NCBI GenBank assembly: GCA_001303025.1
Contig: LJNK01000002.1
Coordinates: 1 to 64,000 of the forward strand
DNA length: 64,000 nt
Source: Deltaproteobacteria bacterium SG8_13
GTDB taxonomy: Bacteria; Desulfobacterota; Desulfobacteria; Desulfobacterales; SG8-13
Reading direction: 5' to 3'
The number at the start of each line of letters is the position of its first letter. The stretch's first letter is position 1. Below, piece after piece: positions 42,484-51,581 of the stretch. Under the pieces are notes generated by a model, which was given only the letters and a program-made list of their open reading frames with translations, did no database searches and was not told where the DNA came from. The translations under genes were made by a program, and so were the position numbers.

Positions 42484-43137
42484 ATGAACCAGCAGATTTA
42501 CAGCGGTAAGTTGCTGCAGCGCAGCCACCTGTCTGCCGACACCATCGAGCTTGCGATATCCCGTCCCCGGCAATTCACCTTTCAGCCGGGGCAGCGCATC
42601 CGACTGCTTGACCGCTTTCAGGAAAGAGACTACTCTCTGGTCAATGCACCGGCGGATAGGTCTCTTCGTCTGTGCATCCGCCTGGTCCCGAAGGGGCGGT
42701 TCTCAACGAAACTCCGCGCGGCCGCAATCGGCAGTTGTTTCGAATTTACAGGCCCCCACGGCCACTTTGTCTTGCGGCCCTCCGGACGGCCGGCGGTATT
42801 TGTGGCTACTGGAACCGGAGCGGCACCGTTCGCGTCGATGGCCCGGGCCGGAGAACGCGGCTTTACAATGCTGCACGGTGTCAGGTCTGCGGAGGGACTT
42901 CTATATTCCGATTTGTTTCGCACCGCAGCAGGCGCTTATGTCGCCTGCATCAGTGGAAAGACATCGCCGGCTGCCCGGATGTTTGGCGGAAGGGTGACTG
43001 CCTATATGGAGCAGAAGCTGGCGCCCGGAGTGTATGATTTTTACCTCTGCGGTCGAAGTGACATGGTCCGGGACGTCATCTGGCTGATCGACGAACGTTT
43101 CCCGAACTCGAGAGTTTACACCGAAATTTTTTTCTGA
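42484..43137 (+). CDS. Ferredoxin-NADP reductase-type flavoprotein
   Basis: A 217-residue FNR-like protein with an FAD domain (FTFQPGQRIRLLDRF, RDYSLVNAP, GRFSTKL) and an NAD(P) domain (VATGTGAAPFASMARAG, FYLCGRSDMVRDVI, and the end V-Y-T-E-I-F-F). No iron-sulfur or heme domain is attached. It lies 20 bases after the PduO-type ATR gene and 28 bases before a GalT-like gene. It may reduce flavin, ferredoxin or cob(II)alamin. Confidence 0.86.
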   Translation: MNQQIYSGKLLQRSHLSADTIELAISRPRQFTFQPGQRIRLLDRFQERDYSLVNAPADRSLRLCIRLVPKGRFSTKLRAAAIGSCFEFTGPHGHFVLRPSGRPAVFVATGTGAAPFASMARAGERGFTMLHGVRSAEGLLYSDLFRTAAGAYVACISGKTSPAARMFGGRVTAYMEQKLAPGVYDFYLCGRSDMVRDVIWLIDERFPNSRVYTEIFF

Positions 43138-43165
43138 TTCCATCCAGACAGCTGAGGGAGGCCCC

Positions 43166-44194
43166 ATGAAGTTTGAAGCCCACAGGAAAGAAACGATCGT
43201 TCTCAATCCCATGAAAGACATGGCCAGACGCTCCATTCCAAGTGAAATTCGCAAAGACCCCCTTACAGGCCGAACGGCGCGGATCTGCCACTTCATGAAG
43301 CTGCGGTGGGAAAAACCGGATTTCGGCGCCATGGTGAGCGGTACAGAGCAGACCTGCCCGTTTTGTCCGGAAAAGGTTATGCAGATCACACCCTGCTTTC
43401 CGGAAGAAATACTGCCGCAGGGACGGTTGACTGCCGGAGACATGGTGCTGTTTCCCAACATCGCTCCATACGACAGCCTCGGCGCGGTCGCCACTATGGG
43501 CGCACAGCATTACATTCCCATGCTGGAGTTCACGGCTGAAAGAATATCCGGGGCCTTTCGTCTGGCCCGTGCTTTTTTTCAACGGATTGAAGAAATCGAC
43601 CATCCCGAATCGGTGTATCATATCATCAATTGGAACTACATGCCGCCTGCCGGAAGTTCTCTGATTCATGCCCATCTCCAGGTTTTCGCCAGCTCGTCCG
43701 CACCGAACCTTATGCGGGAAGAATTGGAAGCAGCACGCCGCTACAGGCAAAGGAAGGGAACCAATTACTGGGATGATCTGGTCGCCCATGAAATATCCGA
43801 GGGGCAGCGGTTTCTGGGCAGCATCGGGCGCATCAACTGGTTTACCAGCTACGCCCCCATGGGGGTGGCCGGTGACGTGCTGGCTGTTGCGGACAAGGCG
43901 AGCAGCACTCTGGAGCTTTCCGACGAAGATCTCGATGACATCGCCGACGGTCTCACCCGGGTGATGGCTGCATACGACAAAATGGGCATCTTCAGTTTCA
44001 ACATGAATTTCTTCACAGGAGCTAAAGGAGACGATTTTACCCGATTTCATCTGCTGTTTTCACCGCGCACCTTCTTCAACCAGTCCCTGGGCACACCGGA
44101 CATCGGGGCGTTGCGAAACCTTTTTAACGAAACCCTTTGCATGGCGTTCCCTGAAGAGATCAACAGCCTGCTGAAACCGGATTTTGAAAGATAG
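43166..44194 (+). CDS. GalT-like (HIT superfamily) nucleotidyltransferase
   Basis: A 342-residue protein of the galactose-1-phosphate uridylyltransferase fold. The first half has a zinc-type T-C-P-F-C-P-E and FPNIAPYDSLGAVATMG; the centre has the nucleophile motif SLIHAHLQVFAS (H-x-H-x-Q, as H-P-H-x-Q in GalT). The second half carries MGIFSFNMNFFTGAKGDDF and RFHLLFSPRTF, from the second domain. Whether it acts on UDP-hexoses or on other nucleotides (for example ADP-linked) is unknown; no galactose pathway gene is near. It reads as a divergent GalT with length close to normal. Confidence 0.8.
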   Translation: MKFEAHRKETIVLNPMKDMARRSIPSEIRKDPLTGRTARICHFMKLRWEKPDFGAMVSGTEQTCPFCPEKVMQITPCFPEEILPQGRLTAGDMVLFPNIAPYDSLGAVATMGAQHYIPMLEFTAERISGAFRLARAFFQRIEEIDHPESVYHIINWNYMPPAGSSLIHAHLQVFASSSAPNLMREELEAARRYRQRKGTNYWDDLVAHEISEGQRFLGSIGRINWFTSYAPMGVAGDVLAVADKASSTLELSDEDLDDIADGLTRVMAAYDKMGIFSFNMNFFTGAKGDDFTRFHLLFSPRTFFNQSLGTPDIGALRNLFNETLCMAFPEEINSLLKPDFER

Positions 44195-44294
44195 CGCGAA
44201 GATGCGCGCAGACCGACGCTGATGATTTGCACCTCACCGCCCGGGTGTATCTGCTCGCAAATGCGGCCCATTGTAATCAGAAGGAAACTGCCCC

Positions 44295-45140
44295 ATGGAA
44301 AAGAAGAATCTGCCGATGATACCGGCCGAACGGATCGAGGACCTGCACAATCTGGAAGTGGCCGAAACGGCCGACCTGGTCCTGTTCATGGCCGGCAATC
44401 AGTTCATGGTAATGGACGAACTGCTGCGGGCCTTTAAGCAAGACCATCCGGAGGTGGAAAAGATTTTCTATGAAACGCTGCCTCCCGGTTTGGAGCTGAA
44501 ACAGATCCTTGCGGGTGGGGCCATTTTTGGAGAAACGATCCTCGACGTCTACCCCGACATTTACACCGCGGTCAACGAGCAGGGCATGCACACGCTGATC
44601 GACACCGGCCATATATACAAAAACAACTACCAGCTGTATCTTCACAACCGGCTTGCCCTTATGGTTCCCGAAGGAAACCCGGCCGGCATTGAAAAGATCG
44701 GGGACCTGGGACGAGACGAGGTGCGCATATCCCAACCGGACCCGGCCAACGAACACATCGCTTTTCATATCATCGACATGTACCGGCAGGCCGGCGGCGA
44801 GCGGTTGGTCCGTCGTATAATGGAAGAAAAGCGTGCCGGGGGAACCACCATTCTGACGCTGGTTCATCACCGCGAGACACCGTTGCGAATCGCGAAGAAA
44901 ACGGTCGATGTCGGACCGGTTTGGGCAACCGAGGCGATCCACGCCCGCACCACCGGCTTGAAATTCGATGTCATCGAGCCCGGAGAGGACCTCGATCAGC
45001 GCGAACGGATCGATTATTACGTATGTAAGCTGAAAAAAGCCCCTCACCCTGAAAGCGCCAACGCGTTTTACAACTTTATCCTTTCACCGACCGCCCAAAA
45101 AATTTTTGAGCGGTATGGATTTGTAAGCCAGCCGCAGTAG
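44295..45140 (+). CDS. Periplasmic-binding-protein-like protein without signal peptide
   Basis: A 281-residue type II binding-protein fold of the ModA/sulfate-binding kind: ADLVLFMAGNQFMVMDELL, EVEKIFYETLPPGLELKQI, then L-A-L-M-V-P-E-G-N-P-A-G, VRISQPDPANEHIAFHI and NAFYNFILSPTAQKIFERYGF at the end. Residues 1-25 are polar with no hydrophobic core, so it is probably cytoplasmic, unlike ModA. It may be a sensor or a storage/carrier protein for an oxyanion or small acid. It follows the GalT-like gene after 100 bases. An AAGGAAA site precedes the ATG. Confidence 0.7.
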   Translation: MEKKNLPMIPAERIEDLHNLEVAETADLVLFMAGNQFMVMDELLRAFKQDHPEVEKIFYETLPPGLELKQILAGGAIFGETILDVYPDIYTAVNEQGMHTLIDTGHIYKNNYQLYLHNRLALMVPEGNPAGIEKIGDLGRDEVRISQPDPANEHIAFHIIDMYRQAGGERLVRRIMEEKRAGGTTILTLVHHRETPLRIAKKTVDVGPVWATEAIHARTTGLKFDVIEPGEDLDQRERIDYYVCKLKKAPHPESANAFYNFILSPTAQKIFERYGFVSQPQ

Positions 45141-45281
45141 GGGGAAAGCTGCCGTGCACCGCACCGTAAGCAGCGCTGGCTGGCTGCCCTCATGCCATCG
45201 CCATATGGCCGAGCTGTTCCGGGTCATCCGATCAGCGCCCCTTGATACCAGCCGCCGGCATCCGGTATACTGTAAACCGAT

Positions 45282-45980
45282 ATGAAATGGGTTGTCGGCA
45301 TATTCATTGCTCTGCTTATTTTGACCGTCTCTCCGGTTTTGGTGCTGCGCTGGATCGACCCGCCCACCAGCGCTTTCATGCTGCAGCACAAAATGTCTTC
45401 TTTGTTCAACAAGAGCAGCTCCGGAGCGGTGCACCACCGGTGGGAGGACTGGCGGCGGATATCCCCCCACGCACCACTGGCGGTCGTGGCGGCCGAGGAT
45501 CAGAAATTCCCCCATCACTGGGGATTCGATCGAGAATCGATTGCCGAGGCCTGGCAGGAGCGCCGCAAAGGGGTTCGGTATCGCGGAGCCAGCACCATTA
45601 CCCAGCAAGTCGCCAAGAACCTGTTTCTCTGGAACGGCAAGAGCTTTTTCCGCAAGGGAATCGAAGCATATTTTGCGGTCCTTATCGAATTGCTGTGGTC
45701 GAAACAGCGGATTTTGGAAGTCTACCTCAATGTCGCCGAATTCGGAAAGGGCGTGTACGGCATCGGGGCAGCCAGCAGAAGATACTTTTACAAACCGCCC
45801 CGCAGGCTCCGGCGCTACGAATGCGCCCTGCTGGCAACGGTGCTGCCCAACCCCAAGCGGATGCGATTGGACCAACCCTCGGATTATATGATCCAGCGGG
45901 CTTTATCGATTCTGGAGGAAATGAGCCGTCTTGATCGGCTCCAGAGGCGGCCGTACCTTTACAAGTTATATGCCCGTTGA
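45282..45980 (+). CDS. mtgA: Monofunctional biosynthetic peptidoglycan transglycosylase
   Basis: A 232-residue GT51 enzyme that polymerises lipid II into glycan strands. One N-terminal membrane segment (about 3-24) anchors it. Catalytic and donor-site motifs seen are VAAEDQKFPHHWGFD (the catalytic Glu), RGASTITQQVAKNLFL, RKGIEAYFAVLIELLWSKQRILEVYLNV-type and NVAEFGKGVYGIGAASR. No transpeptidase domain. The transglutaminase-like gene follows 17 bases later. Confidence 0.93.
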   Translation: MKWVVGIFIALLILTVSPVLVLRWIDPPTSAFMLQHKMSSLFNKSSSGAVHHRWEDWRRISPHAPLAVVAAEDQKFPHHWGFDRESIAEAWQERRKGVRYRGASTITQQVAKNLFLWNGKSFFRKGIEAYFAVLIELLWSKQRILEVYLNVAEFGKGVYGIGAASRRYFYKPPRRLRRYECALLATVLPNPKRMRLDQPSDYMIQRALSILEEMSRLDRLQRRPYLYKLYAR

Positions 45981-45997
45981 TTCCGCAAGGCATGCCA

Positions 45998-46672
45998 ATG
46001 AAACAAAATACCCATAGAGCGCGCCGCAGGCGCAATGCGGTTATCGGCTTGCTTATTGGGCTGATCGGCTCGAGCGCCGGCTGCTACCGGTTCACGGAGG
46101 TAGAATCCACCGAACAAGTGCCCGGTCTCAGTCCCTGGGATGCAGGCATCTATGCGCAGTATGTCGCACAGAACATGGAAGAATTGAATCGAAGGTATAC
46201 CGGCCAATACGAACCGGTGGAGTTTGTGGTGGACACGGCCGCAGGAAGCGCCAAGGTTCAGGACCTGATCGACCCGTCCGCCACCGCCTTGCTTGCCGAA
46301 GTGATTGCCGAACCGGATTCGGGCAGCGCGGCGATCATCGAGGCTATTTCGGAGGTGGTCCGACTGCGCTTCGAGTACATCCCGGAACCGGAAGCATGGG
46401 CGCCGGTCGGCGAAACCCTCCTGGCCGGCAGAGGCGATTGTAAGAACCTGTCCATTCTGCTGATGTCGGCCCTGACGGCATCGGGCGTCGATGCCTATGC
46501 CGCAGTCTCCAACGGGCACATGTGGGTGCGGGCATACGACGGGCAACAATGGCGCATTCTGGAAACCGACACCGATTCCGATAGAAACCAGATATACCGG
46601 ATTCCCGGTTTTTACGAAGACCCGCTGTACAAAATCTTTCCGGACCGCAGTCTGAAAAGAATCCCCCGGTGA
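45998..46672 (+). CDS. Transglutaminase-like lipoprotein
   Basis: A 224-residue exported lipoprotein (basic N-terminus, then lipobox S-S-A-G-C). The C-terminal half holds the transglutaminase/cysteine-protease triad: Cys in GRGDCKNLSILLMSALT, His in NGHMWVRAY, Asp in LETDTDSD. The N-terminal part (SPWDAGIYAQYVAQN) is helical. Such proteins may link or cleave peptides in the envelope. The start is not certain: ATG 45998 has AAGG at 8 bases; ATG 45992 and TTG 45977 are alternatives. It may be co-transcribed with mtgA, suggesting wall work. Confidence 0.76.
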   Translation: MKQNTHRARRRRNAVIGLLIGLIGSSAGCYRFTEVESTEQVPGLSPWDAGIYAQYVAQNMEELNRRYTGQYEPVEFVVDTAAGSAKVQDLIDPSATALLAEVIAEPDSGSAAIIEAISEVVRLRFEYIPEPEAWAPVGETLLAGRGDCKNLSILLMSALTASGVDAYAAVSNGHMWVRAYDGQQWRILETDTDSDRNQIYRIPGFYEDPLYKIFPDRSLKRIPR

Positions 46673-46720
46673 GCGTTACGGTTCGATACCACCGGTTCGG
46701 CAACTGCGCTTCGATTCGGG

Positions 46721-48835
46721 TCATCCGGCGTTGAGCTGCTGCCTGACGGCTTGTCCGATCTTCTCCAGGGTGTAAGGCTTTTTCACATACATCCCGGCTC
46801 CCAGACGCTGGGCCTCTCTCACCCGTTTCGTTTCGGAAAAACCGCTGGCAATAACCGCTTTTTGACCTGGATGAACGGCGAGCACCTGCCGATAGGTTTC
46901 CAGACCGTCCATTCCGGGTTCCATGATCATGTCCAGCACCAGCAGGTCTGCCGTGTGCCGGCGCAGATACGCAACCGCCTCCTCGCCGCTGCCGACCGCT
47001 GCGACTTTATAGCCGAGCTTCTCCAGCATATCCGAGGCAATTTCCCTCTGCTGGCGGACGTCGTCGACCACCAGAATCAACTCCCCATTGCCTGTCAGAT
47101 CGGCCATCGTCGATTTCGGCTTCGGCAGCGCCATTTCCTCCCGCACTACCGGAAAATAAAGCGTAAACCGGGTGCCCTGTCCCTTGGTGGACTGTACGTC
47201 GATGTACCCCTGATGATCCTTAACCGTGCCCCAGACAACAGCCATGCCCAGACCACTGCCGCTGCGACCCATCACTTTCTTGGTGTAAAAGGGTTCAAAT
47301 ATCCTTTCGGTATCATCGGAAGATATGCCGATGCCGTCGTCGGTCACCGACAGAACGGCATAATCGCCTTCCTCCACATCGTCGTAGCCGCTGATGGGAC
47401 GATCAACGTATCGGCTTTCGGTTTCGATGGTTACATGGCCGCTTCCGGCAATAGCTTCGGCAGCATTGGAAACCAGGTTCATCAACGTCTTTGACAGATG
47501 GACCGGCGAGCCGGTGATGTGCAACAAACCTTTCGAAAGGTCGGTTTCAAACCGGACGGTCGGACAGTCTGTCTTTAGTTTCTTGAACTCAAAACTCGTC
47601 AGGTATTGCTGAACGATATGGTTGAGGCTGACCACCTCGGTCACCGCCACTCCTCTGCGGGCCAGGGTCAGCAGGTCCTGGACGATAGCGGCGGCTTTCT
47701 CGCCCGAGTCTTTCATGGTCTGTATCGGTCTTTGCAGCGGGCTGTCCTGGGGAAGATCCATCAGCATCAGCTCGGGATAACTGACCAGCCCGGAAAGGAT
47801 GTTGTTCAAATCGTGGGCCACGCCTCCGGCAAGGGTGCCCAGCGCCTCCATTTTACGGGCCCTTTGCAGTTTGGCCTCCAGTTGTCCCCTCTCCGTTTCC
47901 GCCTGCTCGCGCTGTTCGATTTCCGCCTCGAGGGCCTCCGTCTTCGCGGACAGCTCCCGGGTGCGAACCTGCACCTGGGAGCGCAGCACCAGGCTGGCGG
48001 CGAGAAACAGAAGCAGCAAAGCCCCCGCTCCGATTCCGAACCACTTGATCCACACGGTGTATGTGGAGTCGGTATCGACACCAAACCACTTGTTGAGCGT
48101 CTGATAATAATAGGATTGTTCGTCTTTTTTCAGCCGGCGCAGATGAAGGTCAAGGGTGAGCAAAATGTCGGAGTTTCTGCCTTTGGGAGCTGCCCAGTAA
48201 AGTTTTTGCGGGCTTAGAATGATGGCGCTCTTGCCGATATCGTAATACCGCTCGTATTGATTGCCGTAAAACTGACTGACCAGACCGGCATCACAGATCC
48301 CCAGCTCGGTGAGCATCAACACATCTTCATACTCGAAAGCCTCGATATAGCGGCATTGTATGCCGAACTGATTCATCAGGCGCTTCAGAGACAAAAAATG
48401 CATGTCCGCCTGTAAAACCGCGATCTTTTTGTCCCGCAAATCCAGAATCGATTCAATACCGGAATCGCTGGAAGTGTAAATCTGACCCCACTCGGTCAGT
48501 ACACTCTCATAGGTATAATCGAGGTACTTATTTCGCTCCACGGAATAGGCGATGACACCCAGAAGATCCGTCTCTGCGTTGGTGATCTTTCTCAGACACT
48601 CCGACCACGAATCCGGATCGTACTTGATTTTCCAGCCTTCCTTGGCGGCGACGTGTTCGAGGACGTCGACGAAAAATCCCTTTATGGTGCCCTGCGGCTC
48701 GATAAACGTCAGGGGCATGTTCTGGTAGACCCCGACTGTGATGGTGTCACTCGCGCTCGCCTGCACGGATGCCATCATCAGGGCGGAAAATGCGGCGGCG
48801 GCCGCCAGGGCAATCGATTTCAACCGGATGTTCAT
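46721..48835 (-). CDS. Hybrid histidine kinase with periplasmic binding-protein sensor
   Basis: A 704-residue sensor. Signal (to S-A-S-A-S-D) leads to a family-3 solute-binding domain (about 28-265: TITVGVYQNMPLTFIEPQG), then one membrane segment (about 267-288), a coiled coil, a HisKA domain with His in TLAGGVAHDLNNIL, an HATPase (LMNLVSNAAEAI, VTDDGIGISSDDTERIF, GSGLGMAVVWG) and a C-terminal receiver (ILVVDDVRQQRE, phospho-Asp in LLVLDMIM, Lys in MYVKKPYT). It senses a small amino-acid-like ligand. No response regulator follows. It starts in the stop codon of the small gene upstream (ATGA). Confidence 0.9.
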   Translation of the reverse strand: MNIRLKSIALAAAAAFSALMMASVQASASDTITVGVYQNMPLTFIEPQGTIKGFFVDVLEHVAAKEGWKIKYDPDSWSECLRKITNAETDLLGVIAYSVERNKYLDYTYESVLTEWGQIYTSSDSGIESILDLRDKKIAVLQADMHFLSLKRLMNQFGIQCRYIEAFEYEDVLMLTELGICDAGLVSQFYGNQYERYYDIGKSAIILSPQKLYWAAPKGRNSDILLTLDLHLRRLKKDEQSYYYQTLNKWFGVDTDSTYTVWIKWFGIGAGALLLLFLAASLVLRSQVQVRTRELSAKTEALEAEIEQREQAETERGQLEAKLQRARKMEALGTLAGGVAHDLNNILSGLVSYPELMLMDLPQDSPLQRPIQTMKDSGEKAAAIVQDLLTLARRGVAVTEVVSLNHIVQQYLTSFEFKKLKTDCPTVRFETDLSKGLLHITGSPVHLSKTLMNLVSNAAEAIAGSGHVTIETESRYVDRPISGYDDVEEGDYAVLSVTDDGIGISSDDTERIFEPFYTKKVMGRSGSGLGMAVVWGTVKDHQGYIDVQSTKGQGTRFTLYFPVVREEMALPKPKSTMADLTGNGELILVVDDVRQQREIASDMLEKLGYKVAAVGSGEEAVAYLRRHTADLLVLDMIMEPGMDGLETYRQVLAVHPGQKAVIASGFSETKRVREAQRLGAGMYVKKPYTLEKIGQAVRQQLNAG

Positions 48836-49044
48836 TCGAAAACGTCTTTTATGCCGGCTTTCACCAGTGCCGGCGTTGTCAGCAATTGATGTTTTTTCAT
48901 GCCCCTTGCATCGACGAAGGTGTGCTCGAAGGTCAGTGCGGTCTTTTTGAGCACCTTGGGTCCGCTGTCGGTCAAAATGAAATGAAAATTCAAGACACCG
49001 AACACCAGCGCGCCGGCAACCACCAGAATGAGGATTTTTTTCAT
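48832..49044 (-). CDS. Small exported or membrane-anchored protein
   Basis: A 70-residue protein with an N-terminal hydrophobic segment (MKKILILVVAGALVFGVLNF) followed by a short soluble part, T-F-E-H-T-F-V-D-A-R-G-M-K-K-H-Q-L-L. No family recognised. It is coupled at both ends: it overlaps the hybrid kinase by four bases (ATGA), and a longer GTG start at 49071 would overlap DUF3108. Position between DUF3108 and the kinase suggests a part in that signalling unit. Confidence 0.6.
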   Translation of the reverse strand: MKKILILVVAGALVFGVLNFHFILTDSGPKVLKKTALTFEHTFVDARGMKKHQLLTTPALVKAGIKDVFE

Positions 49045-49067
49045 CTCGTCGGCCTTTTTCCGCAGGC

Positions 49068-49919
49068 TCACGGCCTGATGTCGGCCGCTTGGGCCTGCGT
49101 GGCTGCAGGGGATTTTTCACCGGGTAGTTCCGCTGAGACCAGTTCTCCGGTGAAATAGCCGACGATTACCTTGCTCTTGATTTTCACCGGTATCCGTCGC
49201 TCATCGGCCGTAACCCACAGTTGAATTTTGGCGTCTTTGCTTTTTTCAAACACGCCGCCTACATGTTTCAGATCCGGTTCCACCAGATAGGTGTCGTAAA
49301 CTTTCCCGTTTATGCGGATGTTTTCGCGTTTCAGGATCATCGCGGTTGCCATCACGCACTTGCGCCCGTCCGAAACCGGACGCTCGACCGGAGCGCCGGG
49401 ACCGACCTCAAGCTGGCGGGTATAATAAAAAACCGAAAGCGGGTCGAACGCACCCGGCATCAGCGGAATGCGGCGCTGCTCGGTTTGAATCTCCGGTTTT
49501 TCACCCGGGTATTTTCCGGTGCGGTTAAACCGGGCTTCGTTCAGATCCCAGTTGAAATGGACCGTATCTTCTCTGGTTTTCGCACCGAGTTCGGTTTTTT
49601 TGCGATACTGAAGGGAATGGGTTAACTGCCGGTCGGCAAAGGCGTCGACCCGGCTGCGGTAACGGTAGATCGAATCAATAAAGGCGTTGGTTTTAGCCTG
49701 CATGACAAAATGGTAGGACGCAACGCCCTTTACCATCTTCATAGGCCGCACCTCGAGAACGGCCTGACCGGCTGGAATAAAGCCCCACTTCAGATCGAAC
49801 ATCAACTTCTCACCCGGTACAAAGGCTGCCGGCCGGCTATCGGCTGAAACCACAGCCGCCCAGCTTCCCATCAGCAGGGCCGCAACTGCGATCAGCTTTC
49901 CGTATTTCGGTGTTTTCAT
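49068..49919 (-). CDS. Exported DUF3108 protein
   Basis: A 283-residue exported protein; signal ends V-V-S-A-D. DUF3108 features: FVPGEKLMFDLKWGFIPAGQAVLEV, YHFVMQAKTNAFIDSIYRYRSRVDAF, QYRKKTELGAKTRED, FDPLSVFYYTRQL and LWVTADERRIPVKIKSKVIVGYFTGEL. Family function is unknown; an envelope role is likely. It heads an operon with the small protein and the hybrid histidine kinase. Confidence 0.88.
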   Translation of the reverse strand: MKTPKYGKLIAVAALLMGSWAAVVSADSRPAAFVPGEKLMFDLKWGFIPAGQAVLEVRPMKMVKGVASYHFVMQAKTNAFIDSIYRYRSRVDAFADRQLTHSLQYRKKTELGAKTREDTVHFNWDLNEARFNRTGKYPGEKPEIQTEQRRIPLMPGAFDPLSVFYYTRQLEVGPGAPVERPVSDGRKCVMATAMILKRENIRINGKVYDTYLVEPDLKHVGGVFEKSKDAKIQLWVTADERRIPVKIKSKVIVGYFTGELVSAELPGEKSPAATQAQAADIRP

Positions 49920-50012
49920 AAAGTTCGTCTCAACGTAACCAGTGGATCATTGTAACAGATCCGACGGCGTTCCCTCAAGCCGAAGCGCAATTATTTTCAC
50001 GGCTTCGATCGG

Positions 50013-50771
50013 TTACAGAAGATGCCCGTAATCCCGGTATATGACCTCCAGGAGCTCTTTGCCGATGGACAGGCCGATCTCGATGAACTGCGGTCCATAT
50101 CTGCGTCCGGTCCGGGTTCGAAATGAATCTTTGATGGTTTCCAGACGCTCCATGCCGGCCGGGTAGCGCGAAACGAACGCCGCAAACTCGGGATTGGCAT
50201 ACCGCAGCATGTCCCAGAGGGTATCGCTGAAATTGTCCGGGCCCCAGCGGAACTTGTCGGCATCGTAAAGGCAATCGGATACCAGAATGCCGGCAGGGCT
50301 TTCGGGCGGAATGCTTTCCTTGAACGCCTCATGGCAGCGGATGGCAATGCAGATGTCGTTGACTTCCTCCTGCGAAAACGAGTAGTCGGCCAGCAGCCGG
50401 CCGGCAACCGTCGCTCCGCAGATCGAGTGCTCCGGATGCTTGCGCCGGATGTCATGCAGCAGACCGGCACTCTGAACAACGATCACGCGTCTGTTAACGA
50501 AAGCCGGAGAGGATGCAGAATCCTCGCTCTCCACCAGCATCAGGGCGCCGGCATCCAGGGCCACACGGACGGCATGCCGAAGACCGTGTCCAAAATCGTC
50601 TTCGAGCTCATCTGCGAGACGACCCCGCAACCGCCGCAGCTCTAAATCGGATTCGAAAATGTCCCTGGATCTTTGTACCTCCGCGGCGCAGTCGGCGTAA
50701 AAATCAGGCTGGGGGCAGCGCGAGACGATTTGGCGGGCGCGATTGCGCAAGCTGACGTAAACAGACCTCAT
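50013..50771 (-). CDS. HD-domain hydrolase
   Basis: A 252-residue cytoplasmic protein with an HD phosphohydrolase-like core: FGHGLRHAVRVALDAG (first His), VQSAGLLHDIRRKHPEH (H-D pair), IAIRCHEAF (later His) and LVSDCLYDADKFRWG (Asp). All four metal ligands of HD phosphohydrolases are present. The substrate (nucleotide or phosphoester) is unknown. ATG 50771 is chosen since the longer frame reads through a terminator hairpin at 50796-50822. Confidence 0.82.
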   Translation of the reverse strand: MRSVYVSLRNRARQIVSRCPQPDFYADCAAEVQRSRDIFESDLELRRLRGRLADELEDDFGHGLRHAVRVALDAGALMLVESEDSASSPAFVNRRVIVVQSAGLLHDIRRKHPEHSICGATVAGRLLADYSFSQEEVNDICIAIRCHEAFKESIPPESPAGILVSDCLYDADKFRWGPDNFSDTLWDMLRYANPEFAAFVSRYPAGMERLETIKDSFRTRTGRRYGPQFIEIGLSIGKELLEVIYRDYGHLL

Positions 50772-50785
50772 GGGTTCGATACCAC

Positions 50786-50822
50786 AAAAAAAAGAGGCCG
50801 ACACTTCCGGAAGTCGTCGGCC
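50786..50822 (-). terminator. Rho-independent terminator (leftward)
   Basis: Read on the minus strand: GGCCGAC, a 13-base loop region that is itself partly palindromic (ACTTCCGGAAGT), GTCGGCC, then CTC and eight T (complement of the A-run 50786-50793). It follows the gene at 50905 by about 80 bases and ends that transcript before the HD gene. Confidence 0.82.
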
Positions 50823-50904
50823 TTACTTTTGTCGTTTGTCCAACCGCTGCCGGAACATGCCCGGATACCGGGTATGGCAGGTTCATCAACGGTTGGCAAA
50901 AAAA

Positions 50905-51396
50905 TCAGACAGCCAGCGAAAATGCCTTACCGCAGACTTTCCACCTGCCGTCTTCCTTGATCAGATTCAGCGTTTCGTCTATCGGGTGGGACTCCCCGAT
51001 GGCAAAAAATTTGGCGATGATCGTGAATACCGGGTTGATGTTACGCCTTGCCTTGGCGGTAATTCGAACCTCGGCCTCGGATTCGCTTTCGGAAAGTATT
51101 TCCGTCTGAACGCCGAACAGACGCATTCGCATATAGCTCAATTCGAATCCGGATTGACGGGCTTCGTCGCCGACCTGGTTGATGTAAGCCTGCACCAGGT
51201 CCGCATCTTCTTGCTCAACAAATTCCTTGCACAGATAATCGGCCATGGACGGATCGAGATTGAAGTAGGCTGTGGCAAAACCGACGGCGGTTCTCGTCGG
51301 TGTATCCTTGCAGTCTGCAAAGATCAAGGCCAGCTGCACGACCAGCGCCAGGCACAGAACCGAAATGATGGTAAAAAACTTTTGTCCCTGCTGCAT
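50905..51396 (-). CDS. Small membrane-anchored NTF2-like protein
   Basis: A 163-residue protein with an N-terminal membrane segment (about 7-27) and a soluble part of the NTF2/DUF4878-like kind: R-T-A-V-G-F-A-T-A-Y-F-N-L-D, M-A-D-Y-L-C-K-E-F-V, then EAEVRITAKARRNINPVF and LNLIKEDGRWKVCGKAFSLAV. Such folds bind small ligands or act as scaffolds. A GGAG ribosome site precedes ATG 51396. It lies 185 bases after the receiver-kinase gene and before the terminator, so it may be the last gene of the Hdr array or its own unit. Confidence 0.65.
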   Translation of the reverse strand: MQQGQKFFTIISVLCLALVVQLALIFADCKDTPTRTAVGFATAYFNLDPSMADYLCKEFVEQEDADLVQAYINQVGDEARQSGFELSYMRMRLFGVQTEILSESESEAEVRITAKARRNINPVFTIIAKFFAIGESHPIDETLNLIKEDGRWKVCGKAFSLAV

Positions 51397-51581
51397 CTAC
51401 GACTCCTTCCTTTCGAAACTCAAACAACCTGCCCACACGCCCCTTTCGCATCGGGTGTCTTCGGCAGCACAGCCGACAGGATGATCTCGCAGTCTACCCT
51501 CTTTCGGACCATGCCTGCAGTAAGGGCTCGTACGCTACCAGACCCGCTCTTAGCACGGAAAAAACTTCAAGACAAGCAATT

